This document shows positions 44,059 to 53,109 of a DNA stretch of 56,810 bases, piece after piece. Position numbers and translations under genes: made by a program. Positions within the stretch are counted from its first letter, which is position 1, and each line of letters begins with the position of its first letter. Below the pieces are notes generated by a model that was not told the origin of the DNA, ran no database searches, and saw only the letters and a program-made list of their open reading frames with translations. The stretch is from assembly GCA_903877645.1 (NCBI GenBank), contig CAIRES010000069.1:1-56810 (forward strand), in the 5' to 3' direction. The DNA comes from an uncultured Bacteroidota bacterium. Its GTDB lineage: Bacteria; Bacteroidota; Bacteroidia; Chitinophagales; Chitinophagaceae.

Positions 44059-44142
44059 ATGATTATGAAAAAAAATTTAGTAGTAATACTTTCAGTAGTT
44101 ATCATATTCATTCTTTCTTCGGTCATAGTATATCAATATTAA
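44059..44142 (+). CDS. 27-residue membrane peptide
   Basis: Frame MIMKKNLVVILSVVIIFILS, then seven more residues: a Lys-Lys start and one hydrophobic span. It lies 27 nt before the next gene of the cassette in the same direction. It could be a true small membrane peptide or the leftover signal peptide of a broken gene. An internal ATG two codons later is equally possible as start. Confidence 0.35.
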   Translation: MIMKKNLVVILSVVIIFILSSVIVYQY

Positions 44143-44169
44143 CATCGGTGTAGTGGGCAAGAAAGCGAA

Positions 44170-45012
44170 ATGATGTTGGATATAGCACGGTCCCAAACCC
44201 CTCCCGTCGCTATTAGAGCGTTTACTGTATCGCCAAGCAATCAGCCGATAGTATCAAAGGATCAAGCAAATATTAACATACATCAATACATCAATAACAC
44301 CAATACCTTAGGACTTGTATGGTATAATAATTCATTTATATTTAAAGATGCTTCGGCAACCTTAAAATTTCTTTGCGATTATATAGACCAATCTGGGGCT
44401 TCAAAAGTGCAATTTCTACTAGGAGCAGACAATACCGGCCATGAGTTGCTATACATAGCTTGCCTAGATAAAAATGGAAATCATCTATATATTAATGGTA
44501 ATTCCGTATTTGTGGCAAATGTATGTTTTGCAACATGTAACCATGGTAGCGTTACAGCTATAACGACTGCGATGCTTGGGCAATATACAAATGCGAATTC
44601 TTCACTAATAAGCCCAGCTCTAGATATACCAATAAATAGCATTACTGATGTACTCGAATGTTCCATTGCTCAAGGTTACATTGATAATTATTGCCAATCG
44701 CCAGGTCTACCGAATATTCCATATTCATTTGTTTATGATGCTCAAGAACTATTGAATTACATAAATGCCGCACACGCAAAAGGCATCACTGCGTTACAAT
44801 TTTACTCTGGCGTTATGGACAGCGATACATATGTTTTGAAAACCATGATAGTAGGAATCGATAATGTTGGCAATCATATATTTTTACAAGATGCTACAAA
44901 CAAGCAATATTTACTAGACCAATGCATGCCTTGTCCCGTTTGTGATATAGCCGTCAATAACTCTCAACAAGATTATGACCGTCCAACAGCGAAATCTTTT
45001 ATATTCGAATAA
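44170..45012 (+). CDS. Two-repeat protein of unknown function
   Basis: 280 residues without signal peptide or TM span. Two halves resemble each other: SFIFKDASATLKFLCDYIDQ ... VQFLLGADNTGHELLYIACLDKNGNHLYI (about 51-120) and SFVYDAQELLNYINAAHAKG ... LQFYSGVMDSDTYVLKTMIVGIDNVGNHIFL (about 181-250), and each ends near a cysteine motif (CFATC; CMPCPVC). Internal duplication of an alpha/beta domain is likely. I recognise no family. Codon use is clearly AT-rich compared with genes on either side. It is followed after 5 nt by the membrane protein and may be a substrate or regulator of the signalling pair downstream. Confidence 0.6.
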   Translation: MMLDIARSQTPPVAIRAFTVSPSNQPIVSKDQANINIHQYINNTNTLGLVWYNNSFIFKDASATLKFLCDYIDQSGASKVQFLLGADNTGHELLYIACLDKNGNHLYINGNSVFVANVCFATCNHGSVTAITTAMLGQYTNANSSLISPALDIPINSITDVLECSIAQGYIDNYCQSPGLPNIPYSFVYDAQELLNYINAAHAKGITALQFYSGVMDSDTYVLKTMIVGIDNVGNHIFLQDATNKQYLLDQCMPCPVCDIAVNNSQQDYDRPTAKSFIFE

Positions 45013-45017
45013 ACGCC

Positions 45018-45668
45018 ATGATATATTTTTATATTTATCTGTTTACGTTATTAGTGAGTTCTATGTCGGGCTTACTGTACTTAAAAAAAGTAGATATAAG
45101 TACTAAACTTGCAGTCGCGTTAGTTTGTTTAACTTTTGTTGTAGAGTTTTCAGCGTTGCAACTTTATAGAAAAAACATATTTCCATCACTCGGAGGAAAT
45201 ACTGCACCTTTATATCACATCTATACATGCATATACATTATATTAATATCAATTTATTATTCCTATCAATTAAATTTAAAAAATAAAAATGTTAATATTT
45301 TTTTGGTTATTTTTTGGATTATTTTCTGTAGTACTAATGTATATTTTCAGCCATTGCTATCACAGAGTACCCACACAATATTACTCCAGAGAATAATAAT
45401 TACATTCTTATCCCCCTATCTTATCTATAAGATATTTTTAAATGAAAACATAATTCATGTTTTGAAATATTCACATTTTTGCCTATTAATAGGTTTACTC
45501 ATTATTGGAGTAGGCGGACTTTTTCATTGGGCATTTTTTGATGATTTGGTAAAACACCATTCAAAATATAGATCCTTGCTAATTAATAGTCAAACTATAA
45601 TAAACACTATTGGTTACGGGCTAATCGGAATCAGCTTTCAATTGAATAATAAAAGACTAGCTAAATGA
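45018..45668 (+). CDS. Multi-TM membrane protein, candidate sensor of the two-component pair
   Basis: 216 residues with about seven hydrophobic spans and short loops; very rich in Ile, Leu, Tyr and Phe. The stop overlaps the kinase start by 4 nt (ATGA), indicating tight coupling. The histidine kinase next door has no sensing domain, so this protein may supply it, by analogy with other systems where a membrane protein feeds a soluble kinase. I recognise no family. Base composition is the most AT-rich of the window. Confidence 0.6.
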   Translation: MIYFYIYLFTLLVSSMSGLLYLKKVDISTKLAVALVCLTFVVEFSALQLYRKNIFPSLGGNTAPLYHIYTCIYIILISIYYSYQLNLKNKNVNIFLVIFWIIFCSTNVYFQPLLSQSTHTILLQRIIITFLSPYLIYKIFLNENIIHVLKYSHFCLLIGLLIIGVGGLFHWAFFDDLVKHHSKYRSLLINSQTIINTIGYGLIGISFQLNNKRLAK

Positions 45669-46462
45669 GCAAAAACGATTTGATGTTAATATTGTTCATT
45701 GGCACTAGCAGCCTATTTCTATTCATCGGATTTCTTGTAATATTTACCATAATCCATAAACGTAAACGCTACGAACACCTCCTTGAAAAGCAGAGCATGG
45801 AAAACAATTATGCAAACCAGTTATTATTATCCAGGCTGGAGGTACAGGAGCAATCGTTCAAGTACTTCAGCGAGGAGATACATGATAATATAGGCCAGCT
45901 ACTCAGCATTGTGAAGATGCAGCTATATAATATTAAGAGCAGCAGCAAGGAGCCGGAGGTGATAACTAAAGCTACAGACTGCAACGAGCTGTTGGGCAAG
46001 GCCATCAACGACCTGCGCAACATCAGCCATACACTCAATAGCGGGTTCATTAGTAATGCCGGCCTGGCAGATGCTATAGAAAAAGACCTGGAATACATAC
46101 GGTCTGCTAAAGAGGTAAAATGCAATCTGTACATCAATGGGGATGAATACAGCATAGGTAGTGAGAAGGAATTGCTGGTGTTTCGTATTGTACAGGAAAC
46201 CATAGCAAATGCAATAAAACATGCACGGCCAACAGCTATTGATGTGGCACTCAATTATGCTCCTTTAGGCATCAGCGTCATCATACAGGACAATGGCACA
46301 GGCTTCGACACCAGCGAAAAAACAAACAGTGGTATTGGCCTCAACAATATGCACGTGCGCACAGAAATGCTCAAAGGCAAAATAGACGTGACCTCGGTAA
46401 AAGACAAAGGCACCACGATAAAGCTGGATATTGTAAACACTACAGAAAACGTACTCGTATGA
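45665..46462 (+). CDS. Sensor histidine kinase (HisKA_3/NarL type)
   Basis: 265 residues. A single TM span (about 5-27) is followed directly by the dimerisation helix with phospho-acceptor His in EEIHDNIGQLLSIVKMQL and by the ATP domain: N-box ETIANAIKHA, G1 QDNGTGFD, G2 GIGLNNM. No periplasmic sensor domain exists. The stop overlaps the response regulator start (ATGA). It phosphorylates the partner regulator in the cytoplasm. Confidence 0.9.
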   Translation: MSKNDLMLILFIGTSSLFLFIGFLVIFTIIHKRKRYEHLLEKQSMENNYANQLLLSRLEVQEQSFKYFSEEIHDNIGQLLSIVKMQLYNIKSSSKEPEVITKATDCNELLGKAINDLRNISHTLNSGFISNAGLADAIEKDLEYIRSAKEVKCNLYINGDEYSIGSEKELLVFRIVQETIANAIKHARPTAIDVALNYAPLGISVIIQDNGTGFDTSEKTNSGIGLNNMHVRTEMLKGKIDVTSVKDKGTTIKLDIVNTTENVLV

Positions 46463-47100
46463 TAAAGATAGCCCTGGCCGATGATCATGCCATACTGCGG
46501 AAAGGCGTGGCCGAATTTCTTTCAAAATTCGATGACCTTACGGTCATCATGGAGGCGGGCGACGGCCATGAGTTGATTACCAAACTGAAGGCCGCAGATG
46601 CGCTGCCCGATGTGTGTATAGTGGATATAAACATGCCCGGCATGAACGGCTACGAAACAGCCGCGGAAATAAAAAAAGGCTGGCCCGATATAAAGATCCT
46701 CGCCCTCTCTATGTACGATACAGAGCTGAACGTGATCAAGATGCTGCGCAATGGCGCAAATGGATATGTGCTCAAAGACTCTGACCCTGAAGATCTGCGA
46801 GTGGCCATAAGTAAGGTGCATAAAGACGGTTTTTATCACTCAGAGTTGGTGACAGGCCGCATGCTGAATATATTGCACGACCCTGATGGCAAAATGAACA
46901 TAGAGATCAATGAACGGGAGTTGAATTTTCTGGGGTTATGCTGTAGCGAGCTTACCTATAAAGAAATTGCAGACCAGATGTGTCTGAGTCCCAGAACAAT
47001 AGATGGATACCGCGAAAGCTTGTTCAGAAAGCTTCATGTAACCACACGTACAGGCCTCGCCATGTATGCTATAAAAGCGGGTGTGGTATCTGTAAAATGA
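46459..47100 (+). CDS. LuxR/NarL-family response regulator
   Basis: 213 residues. The receiver domain shows the acidic pair in LADDHAILRKGV, the phospho-acceptor Asp in DVCIVDINMPGMNGYETA near 54 and the conserved Lys in GYVLKDSDPEDL. The C-terminal HTH is CCSELTYKEIADQMCLSPRTIDGYRESLFRKL. It is the partner of the overlapping kinase gene. Targets are unknown; the genes at 44059-45668 are candidates for autoregulation. Confidence 0.93.
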   Translation: MIKIALADDHAILRKGVAEFLSKFDDLTVIMEAGDGHELITKLKAADALPDVCIVDINMPGMNGYETAAEIKKGWPDIKILALSMYDTELNVIKMLRNGANGYVLKDSDPEDLRVAISKVHKDGFYHSELVTGRMLNILHDPDGKMNIEINERELNFLGLCCSELTYKEIADQMCLSPRTIDGYRESLFRKLHVTTRTGLAMYAIKAGVVSVK

Positions 47101-47175
47101 AACCCGGGTGCAATATCCTGAAATAAAAGTCATGTGTTTTTTTTATAAATTGCCTACATTTATTTCATTTAGACT

Positions 47176-48291
47176 ATGCCTGAAGCCCACGGTGGCCATC
47201 CCGAACAGCATTTCAAATTTCTTGACTCTGCAAGAGGTATAGCTGCGTTAATGGTATTTGGCAGCCATTATATTGCCCGCCATTTTCAGGACAAAATGAA
47301 TGTGCATTATTTTTTCTTTCTCTTTAACGGCAATGATGCAGTAGCTTTCTTTTTTGTGCTCAGCGGATTTGTCCTTTCTTACAAATATATAGTATTGGGC
47401 AAGGATCTCGATGTGAAGAAGTTTTATGTGGCAAGGGTATTCCGTTTATTTCCCGCCTACTTTCTGATCATCCTATCTACTTTTTTGTATGACTACCGGC
47501 ATTATCTCGGGCGTCAGTTGCTGTTGGATACTTTCGTGTACAACAAAAATGCGTTTTGGAATGAAGCGCTATTATTAAGATTTCATAATGCGCTGTATTA
47601 TCCGGGCTGGACACTTACTATAGAAATGATCGTATCCTTCCTGATGCCGTTTTACATTGCACTTGCTATAAATAACAGAAAATTCATTCCCTATCTTATC
47701 ATTATCACGCTCATCATTGGCAATAACCTGGACTATAGCTATCTTTTCTTTTTTGGCATTATTGCCAGCTCCTACTATGCCCGGATAACTGTTACTTCAT
47801 TTCAACAAAGCAAATGGTACCGGACCCGGTACCTGCTATTGGGAGCTGGTATTATTCTTTTCTCGTTAAGACAATTTGATAGTGTAGTGCCTTTTGGTAT
47901 ACGGTATAATGAGATTGCCAACTTCCTGGGGGTCAATTTTTTCACTTATTCGGGTATTGCCTGCTTTATTTTTCTTGTTGCTATTTTAAGAAGCAAAAAC
48001 ACACAAAACATCTTAGAGCACAGGGTATTGGTATTCCTGGGTAAAATATCATACAGCATATATTTGGTACACATCCTGGTTATTGATGCACTATATCACC
48101 AGATGGAAAAATACTTTTATCCGCAGCATACACCCCTTCATTTTATTTTGGGTACCATTATTTGCATCATCTGTGTGGTATTGGTGGCTTCAGCAATGCA
48201 TTATTGGGTAGAATTGCCCTTTATGCGGATGGGCAAGCGCATAGCCAATCGTCTGAAGCCCTCGCTGGTAATAAAAAACGATAAAGTCTGA
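47176..48291 (+). CDS. Acyltransferase family 3 membrane protein (OafA-like)
   Basis: 371 residues with about ten TM spans. The opening FLDSARGIAALMVFGSHYIARHF contains the family's conserved Arg and His pattern, and AVAFFFVLSGFVLSYKY is a family hallmark. Such proteins move acyl groups, usually acetyl, onto sugars of surface glycans from the inner membrane. The acceptor is unknown. A TACATTTA sequence about 17-25 nt before the ATG may be its -7 box. Confidence 0.85.
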   Translation: MPEAHGGHPEQHFKFLDSARGIAALMVFGSHYIARHFQDKMNVHYFFFLFNGNDAVAFFFVLSGFVLSYKYIVLGKDLDVKKFYVARVFRLFPAYFLIILSTFLYDYRHYLGRQLLLDTFVYNKNAFWNEALLLRFHNALYYPGWTLTIEMIVSFLMPFYIALAINNRKFIPYLIIITLIIGNNLDYSYLFFFGIIASSYYARITVTSFQQSKWYRTRYLLLGAGIILFSLRQFDSVVPFGIRYNEIANFLGVNFFTYSGIACFIFLVAILRSKNTQNILEHRVLVFLGKISYSIYLVHILVIDALYHQMEKYFYPQHTPLHFILGTIICIICVVLVASAMHYWVELPFMRMGKRIANRLKPSLVIKNDKV

Positions 48292-48297
48292 TGATTG

Positions 48298-48327
48298 TTT
48301 GTGCAAGCGCACTCTTGCTTACCTTTG
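48298..48327 (+). promoter_or_regulatory. Promoter of the UbiD-family gene
   Basis: TTTG (48298-48301), an 18-nt spacer and TACCTTTG (48320-48327) give an exact match to the Bacteroidota consensus. The box ends 4 nt before the ATG at 48332, so the mRNA would have almost no leader. Confidence 0.65.
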
Positions 48328-48331
48328 CTGT

Positions 48332-50254
48332 ATGGCATACAGATCGCTACATGCGTTTATAGAAGCATTAGAGCAGGCCGGGGAACTGGTGAGGATAAAG
48401 ACATTTGTGGACCCCGTACTTGAAATAGCGGAGATCACCGATCGTATTTCTAAAATATCCGACAGAAACAAGGCATTACTTTTTGAAAATACAGGAACGT
48501 CTTTTCCCCTGCTCATCAACTCTATGGGTAGTGAGCGGCGGATGTGTATTGCATTGGGCGTAAACGAGCTTGATGATGTGACCCATGACATTGAAGACCT
48601 CTTCAAAAAACTATCTGCCCCCAAAAACGGGATGATGGAAAAGCTGGCTATGCTGCCTCAGTTGGGCAAATTTGCCTCATGGATGCCTAAGGTGGTTAGT
48701 GGCCGCGGCGCGTGTCAGCAGGTGGTGATGGAAAAACCTGACCTTGCAAATCTACCGATACTCAAATGCTGGCCACAGGATGGCGGTAGGTTCATCACGC
48801 TGCCTGCTATACATACCAAAGACCCCAACAACGGCATCCGGAATATAGGCATGTACCGCATGCAGGTATTTGATGGACAAATGACAGGTATGCACTGGCA
48901 CAAGCATAAAGTATCGGCCCGGCATTTTAATGAATACAAAAAGCTGGGTAAGCGCATGCCCGTGGCAGTGGCTCTGGGTGGCGATCCGGTATACACCTAT
49001 TCTGCCACAGCCCCATTGCCCGAAAATGTGGATGAGTATATGCTGGCAGGTTTTCTACGCAAAAGGAAGGTGGAACTGGTGAAGTGCATCACCCAGCTCG
49101 AACTGGAGGTACCTGCCGATGCCGACATCATTATAGAAGGATATGTAGACCCTAATGAAGACTTGATTTGGGAGGGGCCATTTGGCGACCATACAGGCTA
49201 CTACTCGCTACCTGATTTTTATCCTCGTTTCCACGTTACAGCAATAACGCACCGCAAGGATGCAGTGTACCCTGCTACCATTGTGGGTATACCTCCGCAG
49301 GAAGATGCATGGCTGGGCAAAGCCACAGAGCGTATCTTCCTGACACCTATAAAAATGACGATGGTGCCCGAGATCACAGATATGAATATGCCTGTAGAGG
49401 GGGTATTTCATAACCTGGTCATCACTACGATCAATAAAGAATATGCAGGGCAAGGGCAGAAAGTAATGAACGCGATGTGGGGTGCCGGGCAAATGATGTT
49501 CAACAAAATATTGGTACTTGCAGATGGTGTGAACGCGAGTAAAATAAAGATAGACGACTACAAGGCGCTTGCTCGCTATGTATTGAATAATACAAACCCG
49601 GCCACTGATGTGTACTTCAGCCAGGGACCGATGGACGTGCTGGATCACAGTTGCTCCAAACTGGGCTTTGGAGGTAAAATGTGCATAGATGGCACAGCCA
49701 AATACGATGAGGAGCTATCTGATCCCTTAATACCCTTCAAGTGGGATACTGCTTTTTCAAAGCCGGATATATTAGCCACTTTCCCCGAAATAAAAGGAAT
49801 TAATGAAAAGCTGGCGAAGGAATGCGCTATACCTGTATTATTTGCAACTATAGAAAAGAACAGGCCAGGGCATGTGGCTGCTTTGCATGATCAGCTATGT
49901 AAACAGAAGGGGATTGAAAACATAAAAATAATATTATATGTAGAGCATACAGTAAATGCAGACGACATTGCCGATGTATTGTGGCGCTTTTGCAACAACC
50001 TGGATCCTAAAAGAGACCATTTTTACGGAGGAACAGCTAATAATATACTTGGGCTCGATGGCACACGTAAATCAAAAAAATTAGATAACTTTGACAGGCC
50101 TTGGCCAAACATCATTGTTGCAGATGATGCCACCATAGCCACTGTAGATAGAAAATGGGATGAGCTGGGATTGGGAAAACTAATTATTTCTCCATCTTTG
50201 AGGTATAAGACCCAACTATATGAGGGGGGGGCAGCTGTCTTAGATAATAGTTAA
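48332..50254 (+). CDS. UbiD-family (prenyl-FMN) decarboxylase
   Basis: 640 residues from the ATG at 48332; the open frame begins 11 residues earlier, upstream of the promoter box. Typical segments are MAYRSLHAFIEALEQAGELV, NIGMYRMQVFDGQMTGMHWH (prFMN/metal-binding region), IIEGYVDPNEDLIWEGPFGDHTGYY with the active Glu and Asp-His, and YPATIVGIPPQEDAWLGKATERIF. The length is that of the Bacteroidota menaquinone-pathway decarboxylases. It probably decarboxylates an aromatic quinone precursor, using prenylated FMN made by UbiX, which is not in this window. Confidence 0.88.
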   Translation: MAYRSLHAFIEALEQAGELVRIKTFVDPVLEIAEITDRISKISDRNKALLFENTGTSFPLLINSMGSERRMCIALGVNELDDVTHDIEDLFKKLSAPKNGMMEKLAMLPQLGKFASWMPKVVSGRGACQQVVMEKPDLANLPILKCWPQDGGRFITLPAIHTKDPNNGIRNIGMYRMQVFDGQMTGMHWHKHKVSARHFNEYKKLGKRMPVAVALGGDPVYTYSATAPLPENVDEYMLAGFLRKRKVELVKCITQLELEVPADADIIIEGYVDPNEDLIWEGPFGDHTGYYSLPDFYPRFHVTAITHRKDAVYPATIVGIPPQEDAWLGKATERIFLTPIKMTMVPEITDMNMPVEGVFHNLVITTINKEYAGQGQKVMNAMWGAGQMMFNKILVLADGVNASKIKIDDYKALARYVLNNTNPATDVYFSQGPMDVLDHSCSKLGFGGKMCIDGTAKYDEELSDPLIPFKWDTAFSKPDILATFPEIKGINEKLAKECAIPVLFATIEKNRPGHVAALHDQLCKQKGIENIKIILYVEHTVNADDIADVLWRFCNNLDPKRDHFYGGTANNILGLDGTRKSKKLDNFDRPWPNIIVADDATIATVDRKWDELGLGKLIISPSLRYKTQLYEGGAAVLDNS

Positions 50255-50285
50255 CCACAGTATTCAATAACTAAAACAAATAAAC

Positions 50286-50705
50286 ATGAAACGTATTTTA
50301 ATGATAAGCAGCCTTATCGTAGTTTCCTATACTGGTGCCATGGCACAAACACAGGCAAAAGCGCAAGCCAATGCTACTGCCGGAAACGTTGCCACAGCCA
50401 GGCCAACTTTATCTAAGAATGATTTTGTGGCAAAAACGACCCAGTTGAAAACGCTGCTTGATGCAAACAATGCAGATGGCGCAAAAGCAAAATGGGCCGA
50501 AGTACACCAGATGCTGATGACAGAATTGAATATTACCAAGCATAAGATATTCGAAGGTGGCGAAGCTAATAAGACCCATAATACAGAAGTCATGATCCAG
50601 CAGAGGGATATTTACATGGCACTGATCAAAATAAAAGACGATCTTATTACCAATAAGGTAGCTATCAATGATAAGCTCAGCGCATTTGCGGCAACAATGA
50701 ATTAA
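50286..50705 (+). CDS. Small exported helical protein, unknown
   Basis: 139 residues. A signal peptide ends at GAMAQ (about 21), followed by an Ala/Gln-rich linker and a helical domain (DFVAKTTQLKTLLDANNADGAKAKWAEVHQML ... MIQQRDIYMALIKIKDDLI). No cysteines or known motif. It lies 31 nt after the UbiD gene and has its own terminator. Probably periplasmic. Confidence 0.65.
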   Translation: MKRILMISSLIVVSYTGAMAQTQAKAQANATAGNVATARPTLSKNDFVAKTTQLKTLLDANNADGAKAKWAEVHQMLMTELNITKHKIFEGGEANKTHNTEVMIQQRDIYMALIKIKDDLITNKVAINDKLSAFAATMN

Positions 50706-50721
50706 TTAAGCATAGAATTGT

Positions 50722-50759
50722 ATACAAAAGTCCCGGCTATCCGTGACTTTTGTATTTTT
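50722..50759 (+). terminator. Terminator of the small exported protein gene
   Basis: ATACAAAAGTC pairs perfectly with GACTTTTGTAT around an inner CGG-CTAT-CCG stem, and TTTT follows. It begins 17 nt after the stop codon. Confidence 0.8.
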
Positions 50760-50779
50760 AGCGATATAAAAGCAAATAT

Positions 50780-51187
50780 ATGCAGGAACCAAAACGAGTG
50801 ACCGGGATAGGCGGTATATTTTTTAAATCTCAGGACCCCGCTGCTGTTCGCAGTTGGTATGCCACACACCTCGGGCTCGATACAAGCCCCTATGGCACAA
50901 ACTTTGAGTGGCGGCACGCCGATAAGCCGGAGCTGAAAGGATCTACCGTATGGAGCCCGTTTGCCGCCGACACCAAATACTTCGACCCATCAGCTAAAGA
51001 ATTTATGATCAACTTCAGGGTGGAGAACCTGGAGTGGCTGCTGGGTGAGCTAAAGAAAGAAGGTGTAGAGCAGGTAGGCGAAATGCAGGACTCTGAGTAT
51101 GGCAAATTTGCCCATATCGTAGACCCCGAGGGTAATAAGGTAGAATTGTGGGAAGCAAAGGATGAGGAAGACGGAAAACCAGCATAG
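50780..51187 (+). CDS. VOC-family protein (glyoxalase/bleomycin-resistance fold)
   Basis: 135 residues with two beta-alpha-beta-beta-beta modules. The start TGIGGIFFKSQDPAAVRSWYATHLGL and the end GKFAHIVDPEGNKVELWEA are standard VOC family sequences; the final Glu is the usual metal ligand. Substrate unknown; plausible roles are detoxification or a small ring-opening/isomerase reaction. Confidence 0.85.
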   Translation: MQEPKRVTGIGGIFFKSQDPAAVRSWYATHLGLDTSPYGTNFEWRHADKPELKGSTVWSPFAADTKYFDPSAKEFMINFRVENLEWLLGELKKEGVEQVGEMQDSEYGKFAHIVDPEGNKVELWEAKDEEDGKPA

Positions 51188-51273
51188 GATAATGAGTAAA
51201 TAATGTGGTGGTTTACATTCATTTAACTACTTCCACCACATTATTTACTACATTTACAATTCAATTTTTGTTT

Positions 51274-52272
51274 GTGAAAGCAATAATTCCAGTGGCTGGT
51301 GCAGGTACCAAATTGCGCCCGCTTACTTATACTCAGCCAAAGGCGCTTATACCCATTGCCGGCAAAACAATACTCGGTGTTATCGTTGATCAATTGATAG
51401 ACGCAGGCGTTACTGAGTTTGTATTTGTGATCGGTTACCTGGGCGAAAAGATACAGCGCTACATAGAGAAGACCTACCCACAGCTCACCTACACATTTGT
51501 AACCCAGAACGACAGGCGCGGCACAGGGCATGCTATATGGCTCACGCGCGATATTGTGGGTACTGATGAAGTGATGATCGTGCTCGGCGACACGGTGTGC
51601 GACTACAACGTAAAAGATATACTCAACAGCGATGTGTCACAGATAGGGGTGCGTAAGGTGGATGACCCCCGCAGTTTTGGTGTGGCAGAACTAAATGAGA
51701 AGGACGTAGTACTGCGTATGGTGGAAAAGCCAATTATACCAAAGTCGAACATGGCGATGGTGGGCATATACTACATCAAAGAAGCAGGTGCTATGTACGA
51801 GGCGCTGAACAGGCATCTCAATAATACAGCAGATGAAAATGGTGAGTACCACCTCACTAACGCCCTGCAGCACATGGTAGAGGATGGTATCAAATTCCAT
51901 GCATTCAGGGTAAATAACTGGTTCGATTGTGGTAAGAAAGAAACACTATTGAGCACCAATGCCATATTGCTGAAGCAAATGGAAGAAGAGCACCCGGAAA
52001 AAAAATCACCTGATTTTGATGGTACCGTGATCATACACCCGGTGAATATAGCTGAAGGATGCAGCATCAAACACTGCATTATAGGCCCGAACGTAACCAT
52101 AGGGGAATACACCAAGATAGAATCATCCATAATCAAAGATTCCATCATAGGCTCTTATGCCGAGTTGCAACAGGTAGTGCTCAACTCCTCTATCATAGGC
52201 AATGATGCCTACGTACGTGGCCTGAGCCAGAGCCTGAACATCGGTGATAATACAGAAATTGACCTGGGATAA
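51274..52272 (+). CDS. Sugar-phosphate nucleotidyltransferase with hexapeptide C terminus
   Basis: 332 residues starting at GTG 51274, read as Met: (M)KAIIPVAGAGTKLRPLTYT. The open frame continues 23 residues upstream, but they do not fit the family. The nucleotide loop AGAGTKLRPLT...PKALIPIAGKTI and the Asp of VMIVLGDTVCD are RmlA/GalF-like, although Lys replaces the usual Arg of GTRL. The C-terminal third is a left-handed beta-helix of hexapeptides (IAEGCSIKHCIIGPNVTIGEYTKIESSIIKD). It makes NDP-sugars for surface glycans; the sugar cannot be told. Confidence 0.85.
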   Translation: MKAIIPVAGAGTKLRPLTYTQPKALIPIAGKTILGVIVDQLIDAGVTEFVFVIGYLGEKIQRYIEKTYPQLTYTFVTQNDRRGTGHAIWLTRDIVGTDEVMIVLGDTVCDYNVKDILNSDVSQIGVRKVDDPRSFGVAELNEKDVVLRMVEKPIIPKSNMAMVGIYYIKEAGAMYEALNRHLNNTADENGEYHLTNALQHMVEDGIKFHAFRVNNWFDCGKKETLLSTNAILLKQMEEEHPEKKSPDFDGTVIIHPVNIAEGCSIKHCIIGPNVTIGEYTKIESSIIKDSIIGSYAELQQVVLNSSIIGNDAYVRGLSQSLNIGDNTEIDLG

Positions 52273-52291
52273 AATAGTGTACTTCTTAACC

Positions 52292-52693
52292 TTATTCGGC
52301 AGCATTAGGGGTAAGCAACAGGTAGCTATTTCTACTGAAAGAGAGTTTATATATCAGGTAGATCAGAACAAGCGATGAGGGTATTATAGAATAAAGGGTA
52401 CTAAAGACTACATTGACCAACAGTAGTGCTACTACTATAAACAGATATTTGGTTTTGACTAAGCCTGAAGATAAAGTGAGCAGCGTTACTCCGTTATCCG
52501 AAACAGTTACCGGGACTTCATTGCTGCCGCACCAGTCTATTTTGCAGTTTACTATATGTGCACCTGCCGATATATCAAACTCTTTGGTTTCGCCATTACC
52601 GATAACACCTGTCTTTTGGCCATCCACATAAATATCTATCGCTCTCCAGCGATTTGCATATTCATTTGTGCGGTTAATGACTAATGTGGGCAT
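52292..52693 (-). CDS. Small membrane protein, unknown
   Basis: 133 residues. Residues 1-75 look like a small beta domain (RAIDIYVDGQKTGVIGNGETKEFDISAGAHIVNCKIDWCGS), similar in pattern to PEGA-like domains. Two TM spans follow (about 84-102 and 106-117) and a short tail. It ends 19 nt from the convergent nucleotidyltransferase gene. Function unknown. Confidence 0.6.
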   Translation of the reverse strand: MPTLVINRTNEYANRWRAIDIYVDGQKTGVIGNGETKEFDISAGAHIVNCKIDWCGSNEVPVTVSDNGVTLLTLSSGLVKTKYLFIVVALLLVNVVFSTLYSIIPSSLVLIYLIYKLSFSRNSYLLLTPNAAE

Positions 52694-52722
52694 TGCTCAT
52701 TATTTTTTACTGTTCAAGATGA

Positions 52723-53109
52723 TCATTGCAGCACCAACTGTGCATACAGGCGCTCCAGCATGGCGGCTGCGCTATCGCAAAGGCCGGGATGCACTTTTGA
52801 TGTTTGCACCACAGTGCTACGTGTGGCTGTGAGCCACCTGAACCGCTCTGCTATTGGCAGTTTGGCTATCGTACCACCTTCTTTACTGCCTGAGCATATG
52901 TGCTGAAAGGCCAGCAGGTATTCCTGGATTTCGCTCGCATTAGCCTTAGGAGAGAAAGCAGTAATGCGCTCAGTATCGAGCTGAAATTTTGCCTGCAAAA
53001 ATTTTTCTTTGGCACAGTACAGCACTACCCCTACGTTGAGGAATTCCTCCCGTTCTACCTGGGGCACTATGCGGATGACCGCATACTCAAATAAGTGCTG
53101 TTCTGGCAT
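52723..53109 (-). CDS. DUF3037 protein
   Basis: 128 residues matching DUF3037: EYAVIRIVPQVEREEFLNVGVVLYC at the start, then FLQAKFQLDTERITAF and a C-terminal RFRWLTATRSTVVQTSKVHPGLC. The family is frequently encoded beside HipA-type kinases, as here, and its gene overlaps the kinase gene by 23 nt. Function is not established. It may form part of a two-gene unit with the kinase. Confidence 0.8.
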   Translation of the reverse strand: MPEQHLFEYAVIRIVPQVEREEFLNVGVVLYCAKEKFLQAKFQLDTERITAFSPKANASEIQEYLLAFQHICSGSKEGGTIAKLPIAERFRWLTATRSTVVQTSKVHPGLCDSAAAMLERLYAQLVLQ

